Shown piece after piece: positions 14,153-22,670 of a DNA stretch of 30,333 nucleotides (position 1 is the first letter of the stretch; every line of letters begins with the position of its first letter). The DNA is from Pueribacillus sp041725775 (GTDB taxonomy: Bacteria; Bacillota; Bacilli; Bacillales; UBA6769). Under the pieces are notes generated by a model, which searched no databases, was not told the origin of the DNA, and was given only the letters and a program-made list of their open reading frames with translations. The position numbers were made by a program, and so were the translations under genes. Where the stretch lies: positions 1 through 30,333 of the forward strand of contig NZ_JBEUEL010000035.1 of assembly GCF_041725775.1 (NCBI RefSeq), given 5' to 3'.

Positions 14153-15667
14153 ATGAAAAAAAGTATATTGACAGGTGCAGGCTTGTTACTAATATTGACG
14201 GGTTGCACAAACATCACAACAGAACAACAGTCTGTAGAACAAACTATGGAATCTGGAGAAATGCAACATGAAGAAAATATGGATATGAACCACGGGGACA
14301 TGGAAGGTATGGAAGAACACATGGACCATGATAATATCCCCCCTCTTCAAGCCTCCAAAGGAACTCAGGAGTTAGTAATACCACCCCTGCTAGAAAAACA
14401 GAAGGAATCAGATTTCGATTATGAGGTGGTCGCACAAGAAGGCACGACGCAATTCTTTGATGGCTCTCCAACCAATACTTACGGATATAATGGGAATTTG
14501 TTGGGTCCGACTTTACAGTTGAAAGAGGGGGAAACCGTTAAAGTGAAGGTCCGGAATGAATTAAACGAACCAACAACCTTTCACTGGCACGGTCTTGAAG
14601 TACCGGGAACTGAGGATGGTGGTCCGAGTGATGTAATTCAGCCGGGGGAAAGTAAAATCGTCACCTTAAAAGCCGATCAGCCGGCAGCGACATTGTGGTA
14701 TCACCCACATCCACACAAATCGACTGCTGAACAAGTTTTCAAAGGGCTTGCAGGAATGCTCTACGTGGAGGAGACGGATGAAGAAGCTCCTGCTTTGCCA
14801 CATACTTATGGTGTAGATGATATCCCTCTCATTTTTCAGGATCGTCTCTTTGACGAAAACAAGCAACTGGATTATAAAAATCTGATGAACAGTGATGGAA
14901 CAATCGGAGATGTATCGCTCGTTAACGGTACGATTAATCCGAAACTGACTGTGACAAAACCGCTGATGCGTTTTCGAATCCTAAACGGCGCGAACGCCCG
15001 AAATTACACGTTCCGTTTAAGCAATGGGGCCACATTTACTCAGATTGCTTCAGATGGCGGGTTATTGCATGAACCGGTTGAAATGGATGAGATTACGCTG
15101 TCCCCATCGGAGCGCGCTGAAATCCTAATTGATTTTTCAGCGATGGAATCCGATGAGCCAATTGCCATTACTGATGAAGAAGGTAATGCTCTGTTGCCTT
15201 TTGATTTGGATATCGACGGCGGAACGGAAGAAATGGAATCCATATCTTGGACCGATGACACTACCTTCCTTAAAGAAGAAGAAAAATCCTTACCGGTCTC
15301 CAAGAAGATCGAACTGTTTGGAATGATGGATAAGGTCACCATAAACGGCAAGAAATTCGATCCTGAACGGATTGACTTGCGGCAAAAGAAAGGAGTTTCG
15401 GAAGTTTGGGAAGTTTATAACAAGCCAGACGAAATGGGGGGAATGATACATCCATTCCATATTCATGGTACTCAGTTCAAAATCATATCGCGTGATGGAA
15501 GGGAACCAGCTCCGAATGAACAAGGGCTGAAAGATAGTGTTCTTATTGAACCGGGCGAACGAGTAAGACTGCTCGTCACCTTTCCAGAAGAGGGAATCTA
15601 TATGTACCATTGCCATATTCTAGAGCATGAGGATAACGGTATGATGGGGCAAGTAGAAGTATACTAA
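14153..15667 (+). CDS. Multicopper oxidase lipoprotein (copper tolerance)
   Basis: 504 residues. A lipobox (LTGC18) makes it a surface lipoprotein. A Met/His-rich segment follows (about 38-60, MDMNHGDMEGMEEHMDHD). Three cupredoxin domains carry all copper ligands: HWHG (about 144), WYHPHPH (182-188), HPFHIHG (433-439) and HCHILEHEDNGMM (486-498), which is the Type 1/2/3 set with an axial Met. CueO/CopA-like enzymes of this kind oxidise Cu(I) or phenolics with O2 outside the membrane. AAAGGAGC precedes ATG 14153, and a good terminator follows. The gene is visibly richer in G+C than its neighbours, suggesting a different origin. It diverges from ydhK. Confidence 0.93.
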   Translation: MKKSILTGAGLLLILTGCTNITTEQQSVEQTMESGEMQHEENMDMNHGDMEGMEEHMDHDNIPPLQASKGTQELVIPPLLEKQKESDFDYEVVAQEGTTQFFDGSPTNTYGYNGNLLGPTLQLKEGETVKVKVRNELNEPTTFHWHGLEVPGTEDGGPSDVIQPGESKIVTLKADQPAATLWYHPHPHKSTAEQVFKGLAGMLYVEETDEEAPALPHTYGVDDIPLIFQDRLFDENKQLDYKNLMNSDGTIGDVSLVNGTINPKLTVTKPLMRFRILNGANARNYTFRLSNGATFTQIASDGGLLHEPVEMDEITLSPSERAEILIDFSAMESDEPIAITDEEGNALLPFDLDIDGGTEEMESISWTDDTTFLKEEEKSLPVSKKIELFGMMDKVTINGKKFDPERIDLRQKKGVSEVWEVYNKPDEMGGMIHPFHIHGTQFKIISRDGREPAPNEQGLKDSVLIEPGERVRLLVTFPEEGIYMYHCHILEHEDNGMMGQVEVY

Positions 15668-15690
15668 TTTTACGGAATAAACATTAAGAA

Positions 15691-15735
15691 GGGCTGTACC
15701 GATTGTTTTGGATTACGTACAGCCCCTTTTTATTT
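15691..15735 (+). terminator. Terminator after the multicopper oxidase gene
   Basis: GGGCTGTAC (15691-15699) and GTACAGCCC (15717-15725) form a perfect 9-bp stem followed by CTTTTTATTTT. Confidence 0.9.
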
Positions 15736-15949
15736 TGCTGACAATTCATCCTAAAACGTTGGTTAATGCCAAGAGATTTTAGGTATCCTTGAAATAATCT
15801 ACTGTTGCCTTCGAAAAGTTCCACTAAAAATATTTATATAACAATTTTAATTAACCGTTTATAATATTTTCATATGATATAGTAAAAGTAAATTGGTACT
15901 TAAATCACTTTTTTGGTTCAGAGAAAAAGTGAAGTCGAGGTGAGATATT

Positions 15950-16339
15950 TTGTGTTTTTCCTATAGTTTTATTGAACAACAAACTCATGAAATGTCCAAA
16001 AAGATATGGGAAAGCTCCTTATACAAATTAATTAGGGTTGACTTTGCAGGTGGCAACTGTTTTGAAGTCCAAAGTAGATTAAATGATTGGGTAAGTCTTG
16101 AAACGGAAATGGGGAACAAGTCCGCTTTAATTACAAAAGTTATTTTGGAGGACTTAGAAGGAAAGCATTATTCTATTGAACCGAATGACAATGGGGTAAG
16201 ATTTGCAAAAGGAGAAATCACTTATAAAGAGTATAAAATTCTTCAAAAGAAAGGGAATGCTCTTTGGATTACAATTTTTATTGTTGGGATTTTAGTATTT
16301 TTTACGTTGATGTCAGTGTTGGTAAAGTTTGTTCTTTAA
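15950..16339 (+). CDS. Unknown single-pass membrane protein with SHOCT-like segment
   Basis: 129 residues from TTG 15950, with GAGGTG 7 nt upstream. Residues 1-75 form a soluble domain I do not recognise. A short GVRFAKGEITYKEYKILQKK segment (about 82-101) resembles the SHOCT module, a short helix pair often found at the ends of oligomeric membrane-associated proteins. A single hydrophobic helix (about 105-128, LWITIFIVGILVFFTLMSVL) then ends the protein, so it is probably tail-anchored with the domain in the cytosol. It stands alone between the oxidase terminator and the convergent copZ terminator. No link to copper can be shown. Confidence 0.7.
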   Translation: MCFSYSFIEQQTHEMSKKIWESSLYKLIRVDFAGGNCFEVQSRLNDWVSLETEMGNKSALITKVILEDLEGKHYSIEPNDNGVRFAKGEITYKEYKILQKKGNALWITIFIVGILVFFTLMSVLVKFVL

Positions 16340-16440
16340 TACTATCTAATTTCTAATGGTTAACATATTGGTTCCCTTAGTGAAAGTAACATTATTTATC
16401 CAAATTTGAAACCACCCTCACACCTTATTAAATGTATATT

Positions 16441-16472
16441 AAAAGGCTGGTCTTCTCTATGAAAACCAGCCT
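16441..16472 (-). terminator. Terminator of the csoR-copA-copZ operon
   Basis: AGGCTGGT (16444-16451) and ACCAGCCT (16465-16472) form an 8-bp stem. Read on the minus strand it is followed by TTTT, 12 nt after the copZ stop. Confidence 0.85.
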
Positions 16473-16483
16473 ATTTCGTATAT

Positions 16484-16690
16484 TTAGGCAACATCATAGC
16501 CTTGTTCTTCAATAGCTTCTTTCATGGCATCAACATTTACTTTCGATTCATCAAAAGTAACATCTACTTTGCCAGCTTCTAAATTAACTTCAGCAGAGGA
16601 TACACCATCTAATTTTTTCAATGCACCTTCAACTGACATTTTGCAATGACCACAAGTCATACCTTGTACATCTATTGATTTATTTTCCAT
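16484..16690 (-). CDS. copZ: Copper chaperone CopZ
   Basis: 68 residues forming a single HMA domain with GMTC13GHC16, which binds Cu(I) and hands it to the N-terminal HMA domains of CopA in the cytosol. The ferredoxin-like beta-alpha-beta pattern is complete, down to EEQGYDVA at the end. AAAGGAGGTG precedes ATG 16690. It is the last gene of csoR-copA-copZ, 29 nt after copA, and is followed by a terminator. Confidence 0.95.
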   Translation of the reverse strand: MENKSIDVQGMTCGHCKMSVEGALKKLDGVSSAEVNLEAGKVDVTFDESKVNVDAMKEAIEEQGYDVA

Positions 16691-16719
16691 ACTGTTTTCA
16701 CCTCCTTTAAAGGATGTTT

Positions 16720-19104
16720 TTATAACTTCACTCGTTTTAGACGGAGTGAGTTAGTAACTACACTTACAGAACTTAATGCCATTGCTGCACCAGCAATCCA
16801 AGGCGCAAGTAATCCAATAGCCGCAACTGGTATTCCAGCCGTATTGTAGCCGAAAGCCCAGAATAGATTTTGACGGATATTTCTAATCGTTGCATGACTG
16901 ATTTTAATTGCCTTCGGTATAAGCAATAGCTCACCACCAAGAATCGTAACATCAGCAGCCTCAATTGCTACTTCTGTACCAGTCCCAATGGCAATCCCAA
17001 TATCCGCTGTAACAAGTGCAGGTGCATCATTAACACCATCCCCAACCATTGCAACTTTCTTACCTTGTTCTTGGATCTCTTTTACTTTAGCTGCTTTTTC
17101 TTCAGGTAATACTTCAGCGATTACCTGATCAATTCCAACTTGTTTTGCTATTGCTTTGGCTGTTCGTTCATTATCACCTGTTAGCATAAACACTTCTATT
17201 CCTAAATCTTTCAATTGCTTAATAGCTTCTGGAGCCGTTTCTTTTATAGTATCTGCAACAGCAACTGTTCCCCGGTACTCACCATCAATAGCAATCAACA
17301 TCGCTGTCTTACCATCTGTTTCATAATTTATTAATTTTTCTTCATAACCTGTTGTATCAATTTGATGATCATTCATTAACTTTCTATTACCAACAAGAAT
17401 GTTTTTTCCAGAAATTGTTGCTTCAATACCATGACCGGGTATCGCTGAGAAATGATCTACATCCAAGAAGTCGATGCTATTCTCTGTAGCGTATGCCACA
17501 ATAGCTTCTGCAAGTGGATGTTCGGATCCTTTTTCTGCACTAGCCAATAATTGTAATGTTTCTTCGTCACCTGAAAAATCTGTTACTTCCGGCTTTCCTT
17601 TTGTGATTGTACCCGTCTTATCAAGCACAATTGCTTCTAATTTATGTGTCCCTTCCAGATGTTCTCCACCTTTAAATAAAATTCCACTTTCTGCTGCTTT
17701 TCCTGTTCCAACCATAATTGATGTTGGTGTTGCAAGTCCTAAAGCACATGGACAGGCAATAACAAGTACAGCAATTGCTGCAACCAAAGCAGGTTCTAAA
17801 TGACCCGGTTGTACTAAAGTAATCCATATAATAAAAGTAAGGATAGCAATACCGACCACTATCGGAACGAAATAACCTGAAATAACATCTGCTAATCGTT
17901 GAATTGGAGCCTTTGAACCTTGGGCTTCCTCCACGACCTTGACAATAGATGCAAGGGCCGTATCTTTGCCTACTTTTGTTGCTTCCATTTCAATGGAGCC
18001 ATTTTTATTAATAGTAGATCCAATTAATTTTGCTCCTGAATCCTTTTCAATTGGAATTGATTCTCCTGTAAGCATGGATTCATCAACCGATGTTCTTCCT
18101 TTTACAACCATACCATCAACAGGTATCTTTTCTCCCGGCTTGACAATTAAGTGATCCCCAACGACAACTTCTTCTACAGGAATCATTAATTCTTTACCAT
18201 CTCTAATTACACGAGCTTCTTTTGCTTGTAAATTAAGCAATTTTGATAAAGCATTTGTTGTTTGACTTTTGGCTCTCGTTTCTAAATATTTACCAAACAA
18301 AATTAACGTAATCAAAACGGCACTCGTTTCAAAGTATAGATGTGGCATATATTCTGGATTGCCAATAGTCTTGAATGCTTCGTATAAGCTAAAGAAATAA
18401 GCCGCACTTGTACCTAATGCAACAAGTACATCCATGTTTGCTCCACCATTACGTAGGTTCTTATATGCTCCTTCATAAAATTGCCATCCGATGATAAATT
18501 GAACGGGTGTTGCTAAAGCAAATTGGAACCAAGGATTCATGAATATATCTGGTATACTCATTCCTAATAAATGAACAAGCATCGTTAATAATAATGGTGC
18601 AGATAGGACAGCAGAAATAATTAATTTCTTCTTCATATTTTTTAATTCTTTTTCTTTATATGTTTGTTTGTCTTCGGCTTTTGCCTTTGGTTTTGCATCA
18701 TAACCAATATTTTTAATTTTATCAATTAGGTCTTTTACATCAACGATTCCGGGATTATATTCAATAGCCGCACTTTCTGTCGTTAAGTTTACAGTTGCAA
18801 GTTTCACTCCTTCTTGTTTATTTAATACCTTTTCAATACGGTTAGAGCAAGCTGCACAAGTCATCCGAAAGACATCTAGTTCTGTTTTCTCCGTTAGAAC
18901 ACCGTAACCAACATTCTCTATTTTTTCCGATATATCCTCAATAGAGGTTTTTTCTGGATCATAATCTATCGTTGCCTTTTCTGTTGTTAAATTAACTTGG
19001 GCCTTGACCCCATCCATTTTATTCAAAACCTTTTCAACACGATTAGAACAAGCTGCACAGGTCATCCCTGTTACACCAAGTGTAGTATGATTTGTTTCAC
19101 TCAT
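16720..19104 (-). CDS. copA: Cu(I)-exporting P1B-1 ATPase CopA
   Basis: 794 residues. Two N-terminal HMA domains have MTC16AAC19 and MTC83AAC86; the second has Arg where Gly usually precedes MTC. Eight membrane helices hold the CPC metal site in VIACPCALGLATPT. The actuator TGES, the phosphorylation motif DKTGTIT, the nucleotide-binding SEHPLAEA motif, MLTGDN and VGDGVNDAPAL are all present, so the pump looks intact. It expels Cu(I) from the cytosol. GGAGGG precedes ATG 19104, 13 nt after csoR; copZ follows. It is controlled by CsoR through the site at 19453-19481. Confidence 0.97.
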   Translation of the reverse strand: MSETNHTTLGVTGMTCAACSNRVEKVLNKMDGVKAQVNLTTEKATIDYDPEKTSIEDISEKIENVGYGVLTEKTELDVFRMTCAACSNRIEKVLNKQEGVKLATVNLTTESAAIEYNPGIVDVKDLIDKIKNIGYDAKPKAKAEDKQTYKEKELKNMKKKLIISAVLSAPLLLTMLVHLLGMSIPDIFMNPWFQFALATPVQFIIGWQFYEGAYKNLRNGGANMDVLVALGTSAAYFFSLYEAFKTIGNPEYMPHLYFETSAVLITLILFGKYLETRAKSQTTNALSKLLNLQAKEARVIRDGKELMIPVEEVVVGDHLIVKPGEKIPVDGMVVKGRTSVDESMLTGESIPIEKDSGAKLIGSTINKNGSIEMEATKVGKDTALASIVKVVEEAQGSKAPIQRLADVISGYFVPIVVGIAILTFIIWITLVQPGHLEPALVAAIAVLVIACPCALGLATPTSIMVGTGKAAESGILFKGGEHLEGTHKLEAIVLDKTGTITKGKPEVTDFSGDEETLQLLASAEKGSEHPLAEAIVAYATENSIDFLDVDHFSAIPGHGIEATISGKNILVGNRKLMNDHQIDTTGYEEKLINYETDGKTAMLIAIDGEYRGTVAVADTIKETAPEAIKQLKDLGIEVFMLTGDNERTAKAIAKQVGIDQVIAEVLPEEKAAKVKEIQEQGKKVAMVGDGVNDAPALVTADIGIAIGTGTEVAIEAADVTILGGELLLIPKAIKISHATIRNIRQNLFWAFGYNTAGIPVAAIGLLAPWIAGAAMALSSVSVVTNSLRLKRVKL

Positions 19105-19117
19105 AACAATTCCCTCC

Positions 19118-19423
19118 TTACTTAGAAAACTGCTTCATGACATTCAATAATTCTTCAATGGTTTCCTTACCTTCACCTTGTTTGATAGCATCACTAACAC
19201 AATGTTTAATATGTCGTTCCGTGATAGAAAATCCTACATTTTTTAATGCCGATTGAATGGCACTTATTTGTACTAAAATATCTACACAATAACGATCATC
19301 TTCCACCATTTTCTGTATTCCACGAACTTGACCCTCAATTCGTTTTAAACGATTAATTATTTTTTGCATTTCATCTTTTGTTCTTGGTTTACTCGGATGA
19401 TCATGTAAGAATTTTTCCTCCAA
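19118..19423 (-). CDS. csoR: Copper-sensing repressor CsoR
   Basis: 101 residues from TTG 19423. A GTG at 19432 directly abuts AAGGAA and is too close to be used. This all-helical tetramer loses DNA affinity on binding Cu(I) at a Cys-x24-His-x3-Cys site, visible as C46, H71 and C75 (RYCVD... ...ERHIKHCV). The signature KIINRLKRIEGQVRGI with its basic helix is complete. It is the first gene of csoR-copA-copZ, which it autoregulates through the G-rich operator overlapping the -10 element. Confidence 0.95.
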   Translation of the reverse strand: MEEKFLHDHPSKPRTKDEMQKIINRLKRIEGQVRGIQKMVEDDRYCVDILVQISAIQSALKNVGFSITERHIKHCVSDAIKQGEGKETIEELLNVMKQFSK

Positions 19424-19452
19424 ATGAATCACTTCCTTATCTTTATATATTT

Positions 19453-19481
19453 ACGATACCCCCGTATAGTATTATTGTCAA
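19453..19481 (-). promoter_or_regulatory. csoR-copA-copZ promoter with CsoR operator
   Basis: On the minus strand there is a -35 TTGACA (19481-19476), 17 nt, and a -10 TATCGT (19458-19453). The spacer end and the -10 carry ATACTATACGGGGGTAT (19472-19456), the GGGGGTAT-type CsoR operator known from B. subtilis. Confidence 0.85.
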
Positions 19482-19594
19482 TGGATAAACTTTATATTTT
19501 GTTATATTTCCCCTATTATTTAACAATCACATTAAAACGCACTTTCTATTAATATTTTGAGATTCTCTTTCTTCATTATTACCTTTGATTAATA

Positions 19595-19627
19595 TTTGCT
19601 GAAATCTGCACAAAAAATGGACATATT
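19595..19627 (+). promoter_or_regulatory. Promoter with TCTGC box, CcdA-like/two-component operon
   Basis: TCTGCACAAA starts at 19605, with a degenerate copy TTTGC at 19595 (10 nt upstream). Exactly 17 nt from the start of TCTGC lies CATATT (19622-19627) as a possible -10. The arrangement matches ydhK, resA and cueP, and implies that the response regulator may control its own operon. The -10 itself is weak. Confidence 0.45.
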
Positions 19628-19681
19628 TTTTATATGTTATTTAATGGATAAAACTATTAAGGGCAAAGTGAGTGAATAAAT

Positions 19682-20407
19682 ATGTTCGATCTTTTTAATG
19701 AAATAGCCATCATGCTAAATGGACCACTTCAGCAAATTGCATATGGATATGAACACATACCGCTACTATTTGCATTTTTTCTTGGGTTAATTGGCGCAGT
19801 TGCTCCCTGTCAACTTACAGGTAATATTAGTGCAATGACTATTTATGGGAATAAATCATTAATCGAAAAAGTCCCTTGGTTACACGTATTTCTATTTGTT
19901 TTAGGTAAAATATTCGTTTTTTCAATTATTGGTTTAGTGATTTGGTTACTCGGAAAGGAAGTACACAGTACTCTTACACAAATGTTCCCGATTCTAAGGA
20001 AATTAATAGGACCATTACTTATACTAGTTGGTATATTTATGCTCGGATTATTTAGTTGGAGGAAAACCGGGAAAATGTTTAAAATCCCTACTAGGCTTAG
20101 AGACAGCTATCTAGGAAGCTTTTTAATGGGTGCAAGTTTTACGTTAGCATTTTGCCCTACTATGTTTGTATTATTTATACTAACCTTAATGCCAGTTGTA
20201 TTAGAAACATCATATGGATTTGTATTACCTTCTGTATTTGGAATTGGAACCTCTCTCCCACTTTTATTAATTATTTTTCTTATTTGGTATTTTGGGGCAA
20301 GTGGGATTATATTAAAGAAAAGCAGAAAAATAGGTTCACTCGTTCAGAAACTTGCAGGGGTTATTATTCTTGTTATTGGTATTCTGGATACTTTAACTTA
20401 CTGGTAA
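19682..20407 (+). CDS. CcdA/DsbD-like membrane protein (thiol-electron conduit)
   Basis: 241 residues with six or so hydrophobic segments. Two buried cysteines sit in APC43QLTGN and FC158PTMF, at corresponding places in two halves, as in the CcdA/DsbD electron-conduit family, which moves reducing power from cytosolic thioredoxin to extracytoplasmic thiols. The family overlaps in annotation with TauE/SafE- and UreH-like proteins, so a metal-transport role is an alternative. The ribosome site before ATG 19682 is weak. It is the first gene of an operon with the sensor kinase (13-nt gap) and response regulator, which ties it to metal sensing or redox repair of copper-damaged thiols. Confidence 0.8.
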   Translation: MFDLFNEIAIMLNGPLQQIAYGYEHIPLLFAFFLGLIGAVAPCQLTGNISAMTIYGNKSLIEKVPWLHVFLFVLGKIFVFSIIGLVIWLLGKEVHSTLTQMFPILRKLIGPLLILVGIFMLGLFSWRKTGKMFKIPTRLRDSYLGSFLMGASFTLAFCPTMFVLFILTLMPVVLETSYGFVLPSVFGIGTSLPLLLIIFLIWYFGASGIILKKSRKIGSLVQKLAGVIILVIGILDTLTYW

Positions 20408-20420
20408 AAGAGGGCGGGTT

Positions 20421-21800
20421 ATGTTTAATAAATTATCCTTAAAAATTGGACTATTATTCTTTGTATTCATGTTAATTATCGAGGTTTTTGTTTATTTTAT
20501 TCTATATACAAATATAGCAAATGAACGTATTGATGAAGTAATGAATAGTTTATTAGCTCGTGCCAATACACATAGTGCTGTCTTGGAAAATAACTTTAAT
20601 TCATCCACGTTGGAGCATGTTGCTATCATGGAGTCAGAATCGGAATTTGCTGTTATTATTACCGATGCCAATGGTAACATCATCATTAATTCCGATCCTG
20701 TCGAAAAAGAAATGTTTGAAGTAATTGTTCATACGGATTATAAGGATATACCCAATTTAGGAAAGGTAGTAGAACAACGTTGGTCGGAAAGACAATATAT
20801 AGCAGTTGATAGTCCCATTACGATTGATGAAGAACATCAAGGGCATGTCTTTATGTTTGCTAATACCAATATTGTAAAAAATATGGTTAATCATTTGAGT
20901 GATCAATTTGTCATAGTTGGACTAATCACCATTGTTTTAACAATCTTTACCGTTTTTATTCTTTCTCGTTTTATTACGTTACCATTAATGAAAATGAAAG
21001 AAGCAACGGAACAACTAAGCAAGGGGAAAACTCAAGTGGAATTACATAAGGAACGAAAAGATGAACTAGGAGAATTAGCTGGTTCTATCATGAGGTTATC
21101 AAGTGATCTTGAACGATTAAAAAGTGACAGAAATGAATTTTTGGCAAGTATCTCTCACGAACTTAGAACGCCATTAACCTATATAAAAGGGTATGCAGAT
21201 ATCATAAGTAAGCAAGACATAACAGACGAAGAAAGAAAGGAATATCTGGATATTATACGTGAAGAAACAGAGCATTTAACAGTCTTGGTTAAAAATTTAT
21301 TTGACCTAGCTAGAATGGATGAAAATAAATTTGTAATTAACCGAAAAAATATTATCTTTAGACAACTAATTCAAACGATTGAAGAACGAATTGCTCCAGT
21401 ATTAGAAGAAAAAAATATTACACTTTCTTCTTCATGCCCAGTAAATATCATAGGTAATATTGATCCCGATAGGATCCAACAGGTATTATTGAATATACTG
21501 GATAATGCCAGAAAACATACACCCGAAGGAAAGTCTATATCATTAGAAGTAACCCAGAATGAAAGAGAAATTACTATAACTATTTTAGATGAAGGAGAAG
21601 GAATTCCAAAAGAGGAATTACCTTATCTATTTGAACGGTTATACCGTGTAGAAAAATCGCGTTCCAGAGAAAGTGGCGGAACGGGATTAGGATTAGCTAT
21701 TGCAAAGGAAATTATAGAATCCCACGGAGGGACGATTGAAATTGAAAGTGAACTTGGGAAAGGTACAAGGGTTATTATTCAATTAGCAAGAGGTGAATAA
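20421..21800 (+). CDS. Sensor histidine kinase (CusS-like role inferred)
   Basis: 459 residues. A first membrane helix (about 8-30) and a second (about 162-183) flank an extracellular sensor domain of about 130 residues. A HAMP domain follows (FITLPLMKMKEATEQLSKG). The phosphoacceptor His246 is in SISHELRTPLTYIKGY. The ATPase domain has the N box (LLNILDNARKH), G1 (DEGEGI), F box and G2 (GTGLGLAIA). All catalytic motifs are intact. The extracellular loop has no obvious His/Met cluster, so the ligand is not evident from sequence. It sits between the CcdA-like gene and the response regulator, which starts 1 nt past its stop. Copper sensing is inferred from context. Confidence 0.92.
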   Translation: MFNKLSLKIGLLFFVFMLIIEVFVYFILYTNIANERIDEVMNSLLARANTHSAVLENNFNSSTLEHVAIMESESEFAVIITDANGNIIINSDPVEKEMFEVIVHTDYKDIPNLGKVVEQRWSERQYIAVDSPITIDEEHQGHVFMFANTNIVKNMVNHLSDQFVIVGLITIVLTIFTVFILSRFITLPLMKMKEATEQLSKGKTQVELHKERKDELGELAGSIMRLSSDLERLKSDRNEFLASISHELRTPLTYIKGYADIISKQDITDEERKEYLDIIREETEHLTVLVKNLFDLARMDENKFVINRKNIIFRQLIQTIEERIAPVLEEKNITLSSSCPVNIIGNIDPDRIQQVLLNILDNARKHTPEGKSISLEVTQNEREITITILDEGEGIPKEELPYLFERLYRVEKSRSRESGGTGLGLAIAKEIIESHGGTIEIESELGKGTRVIIQLARGE

Positions 21801-21801
21801 A

Positions 21802-22482
21802 ATGGTTAAAGCTCTGTTAGTAGATGATGAAAAACGAATGCTAGATTTATTAGCATTATATTTGAGACCATATAATTACATATGTAAAAAAGCTATTAGT
21901 GCAAAAGAGGCATTATCGTTTTTAAAAGAAGAGACTTTTGACATTGTACTTATCGATATTATGATGCCTGAGATGAATGGTTGGGAATTATGTCAAGAGA
22001 TAAGAAAAGATTCGGATATCCCCATTATCATGGTAACCGCTCGTGAACAGAAAGAGGATATTATTAAAGGCTTAAAATTGGGTGCAGATGATTATGTAAC
22101 AAAACCGTTTGACGGGGCTGAGTTATTAGCAAGAATAGAAGCTGTATTACGTAGAATGAAACCTGCGAGGAAGATTGAAGTAAATGATCTTTTATGGAAT
22201 GAAGATGAGTTTGAGTTGTCATATAAAACTAATACAATAAAGTTAACACCAAAGGAATTTACCATGCTAGGTTATTTTATGAGAAAACCAAACCAAGTGT
22301 TTACTAGGGAACAATTAATTGAATTAATTTGGGGATACGATTCACACACAGAAGGAAGAACGGTTGATTCCCACGTACGGAACATGCGAGATAAAATTCG
22401 TCAATCTGGATTTCCAATCGATGATTATTTAAAAACTGTTTGGGGTGTTGGATATAAATGGGTAAACAAGCCTTCATTATAG
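21802..22482 (+). CDS. OmpR/PhoB-family response regulator
   Basis: 226 residues from ATG 21802, with AGAGGTGA inside the end of the kinase gene; a GTG at 21793 lies within that ribosome site and is rejected. The receiver domain has the acidic pair VDDE, phosphoacceptor Asp52 in IDIMMPE, and conserved Thr/Lys (MVTA, VTKPF). The C-terminal winged-helix domain is typical (LTPKEFTMLGYFMRKPNQVF, then GRTVDSHVRNMRDKI). OmpR-type regulators bind tandem half-sites about 10-11 bp apart. The TCTGC boxes at ydhK, resA, cueP and this operon have that spacing and are my candidate targets. Confidence 0.94.
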   Translation: MVKALLVDDEKRMLDLLALYLRPYNYICKKAISAKEALSFLKEETFDIVLIDIMMPEMNGWELCQEIRKDSDIPIIMVTAREQKEDIIKGLKLGADDYVTKPFDGAELLARIEAVLRRMKPARKIEVNDLLWNEDEFELSYKTNTIKLTPKEFTMLGYFMRKPNQVFTREQLIELIWGYDSHTEGRTVDSHVRNMRDKIRQSGFPIDDYLKTVWGVGYKWVNKPSL

Positions 22483-22487
22483 GAATA

Positions 22488-22530
22488 AAAAGGTCTTTAA
22501 TACAATTATAAAAGAAGACCTTTTGTTTTG
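22488..22530 (+). terminator. Terminator after the two-component operon
   Basis: AAAAGGTCTT (22488-22497) pairs perfectly with AAGACCTTTT (22515-22524), followed by GTTTTG. Confidence 0.85.
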
Positions 22531-22561
22531 ACACAAATCTTTTACATAAAATCATAGCCTT

Positions 22562-22591
22562 ATTCAATACTGTACAGGGGTATAGTATGAT
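22562..22591 (+). promoter_or_regulatory. copB promoter with CsoR-like operator
   Basis: A -35 TTCAAT (22562-22567), 18 nt, and a -10 TATGAT (22586-22591). Between them TGTACAGGGGTATAGTAT resembles the csoR site (TATACGGGGGTATCGTA). CsoR control of the second copper ATPase is inferred. Confidence 0.6.
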
Positions 22592-22670
22592 ATAGTATGG
22601 ATAGAAGGATGAATAATACAGAAAATAATAGGAAATTCATCTAAATATCCATACCAAAGGAGGAGTAATA

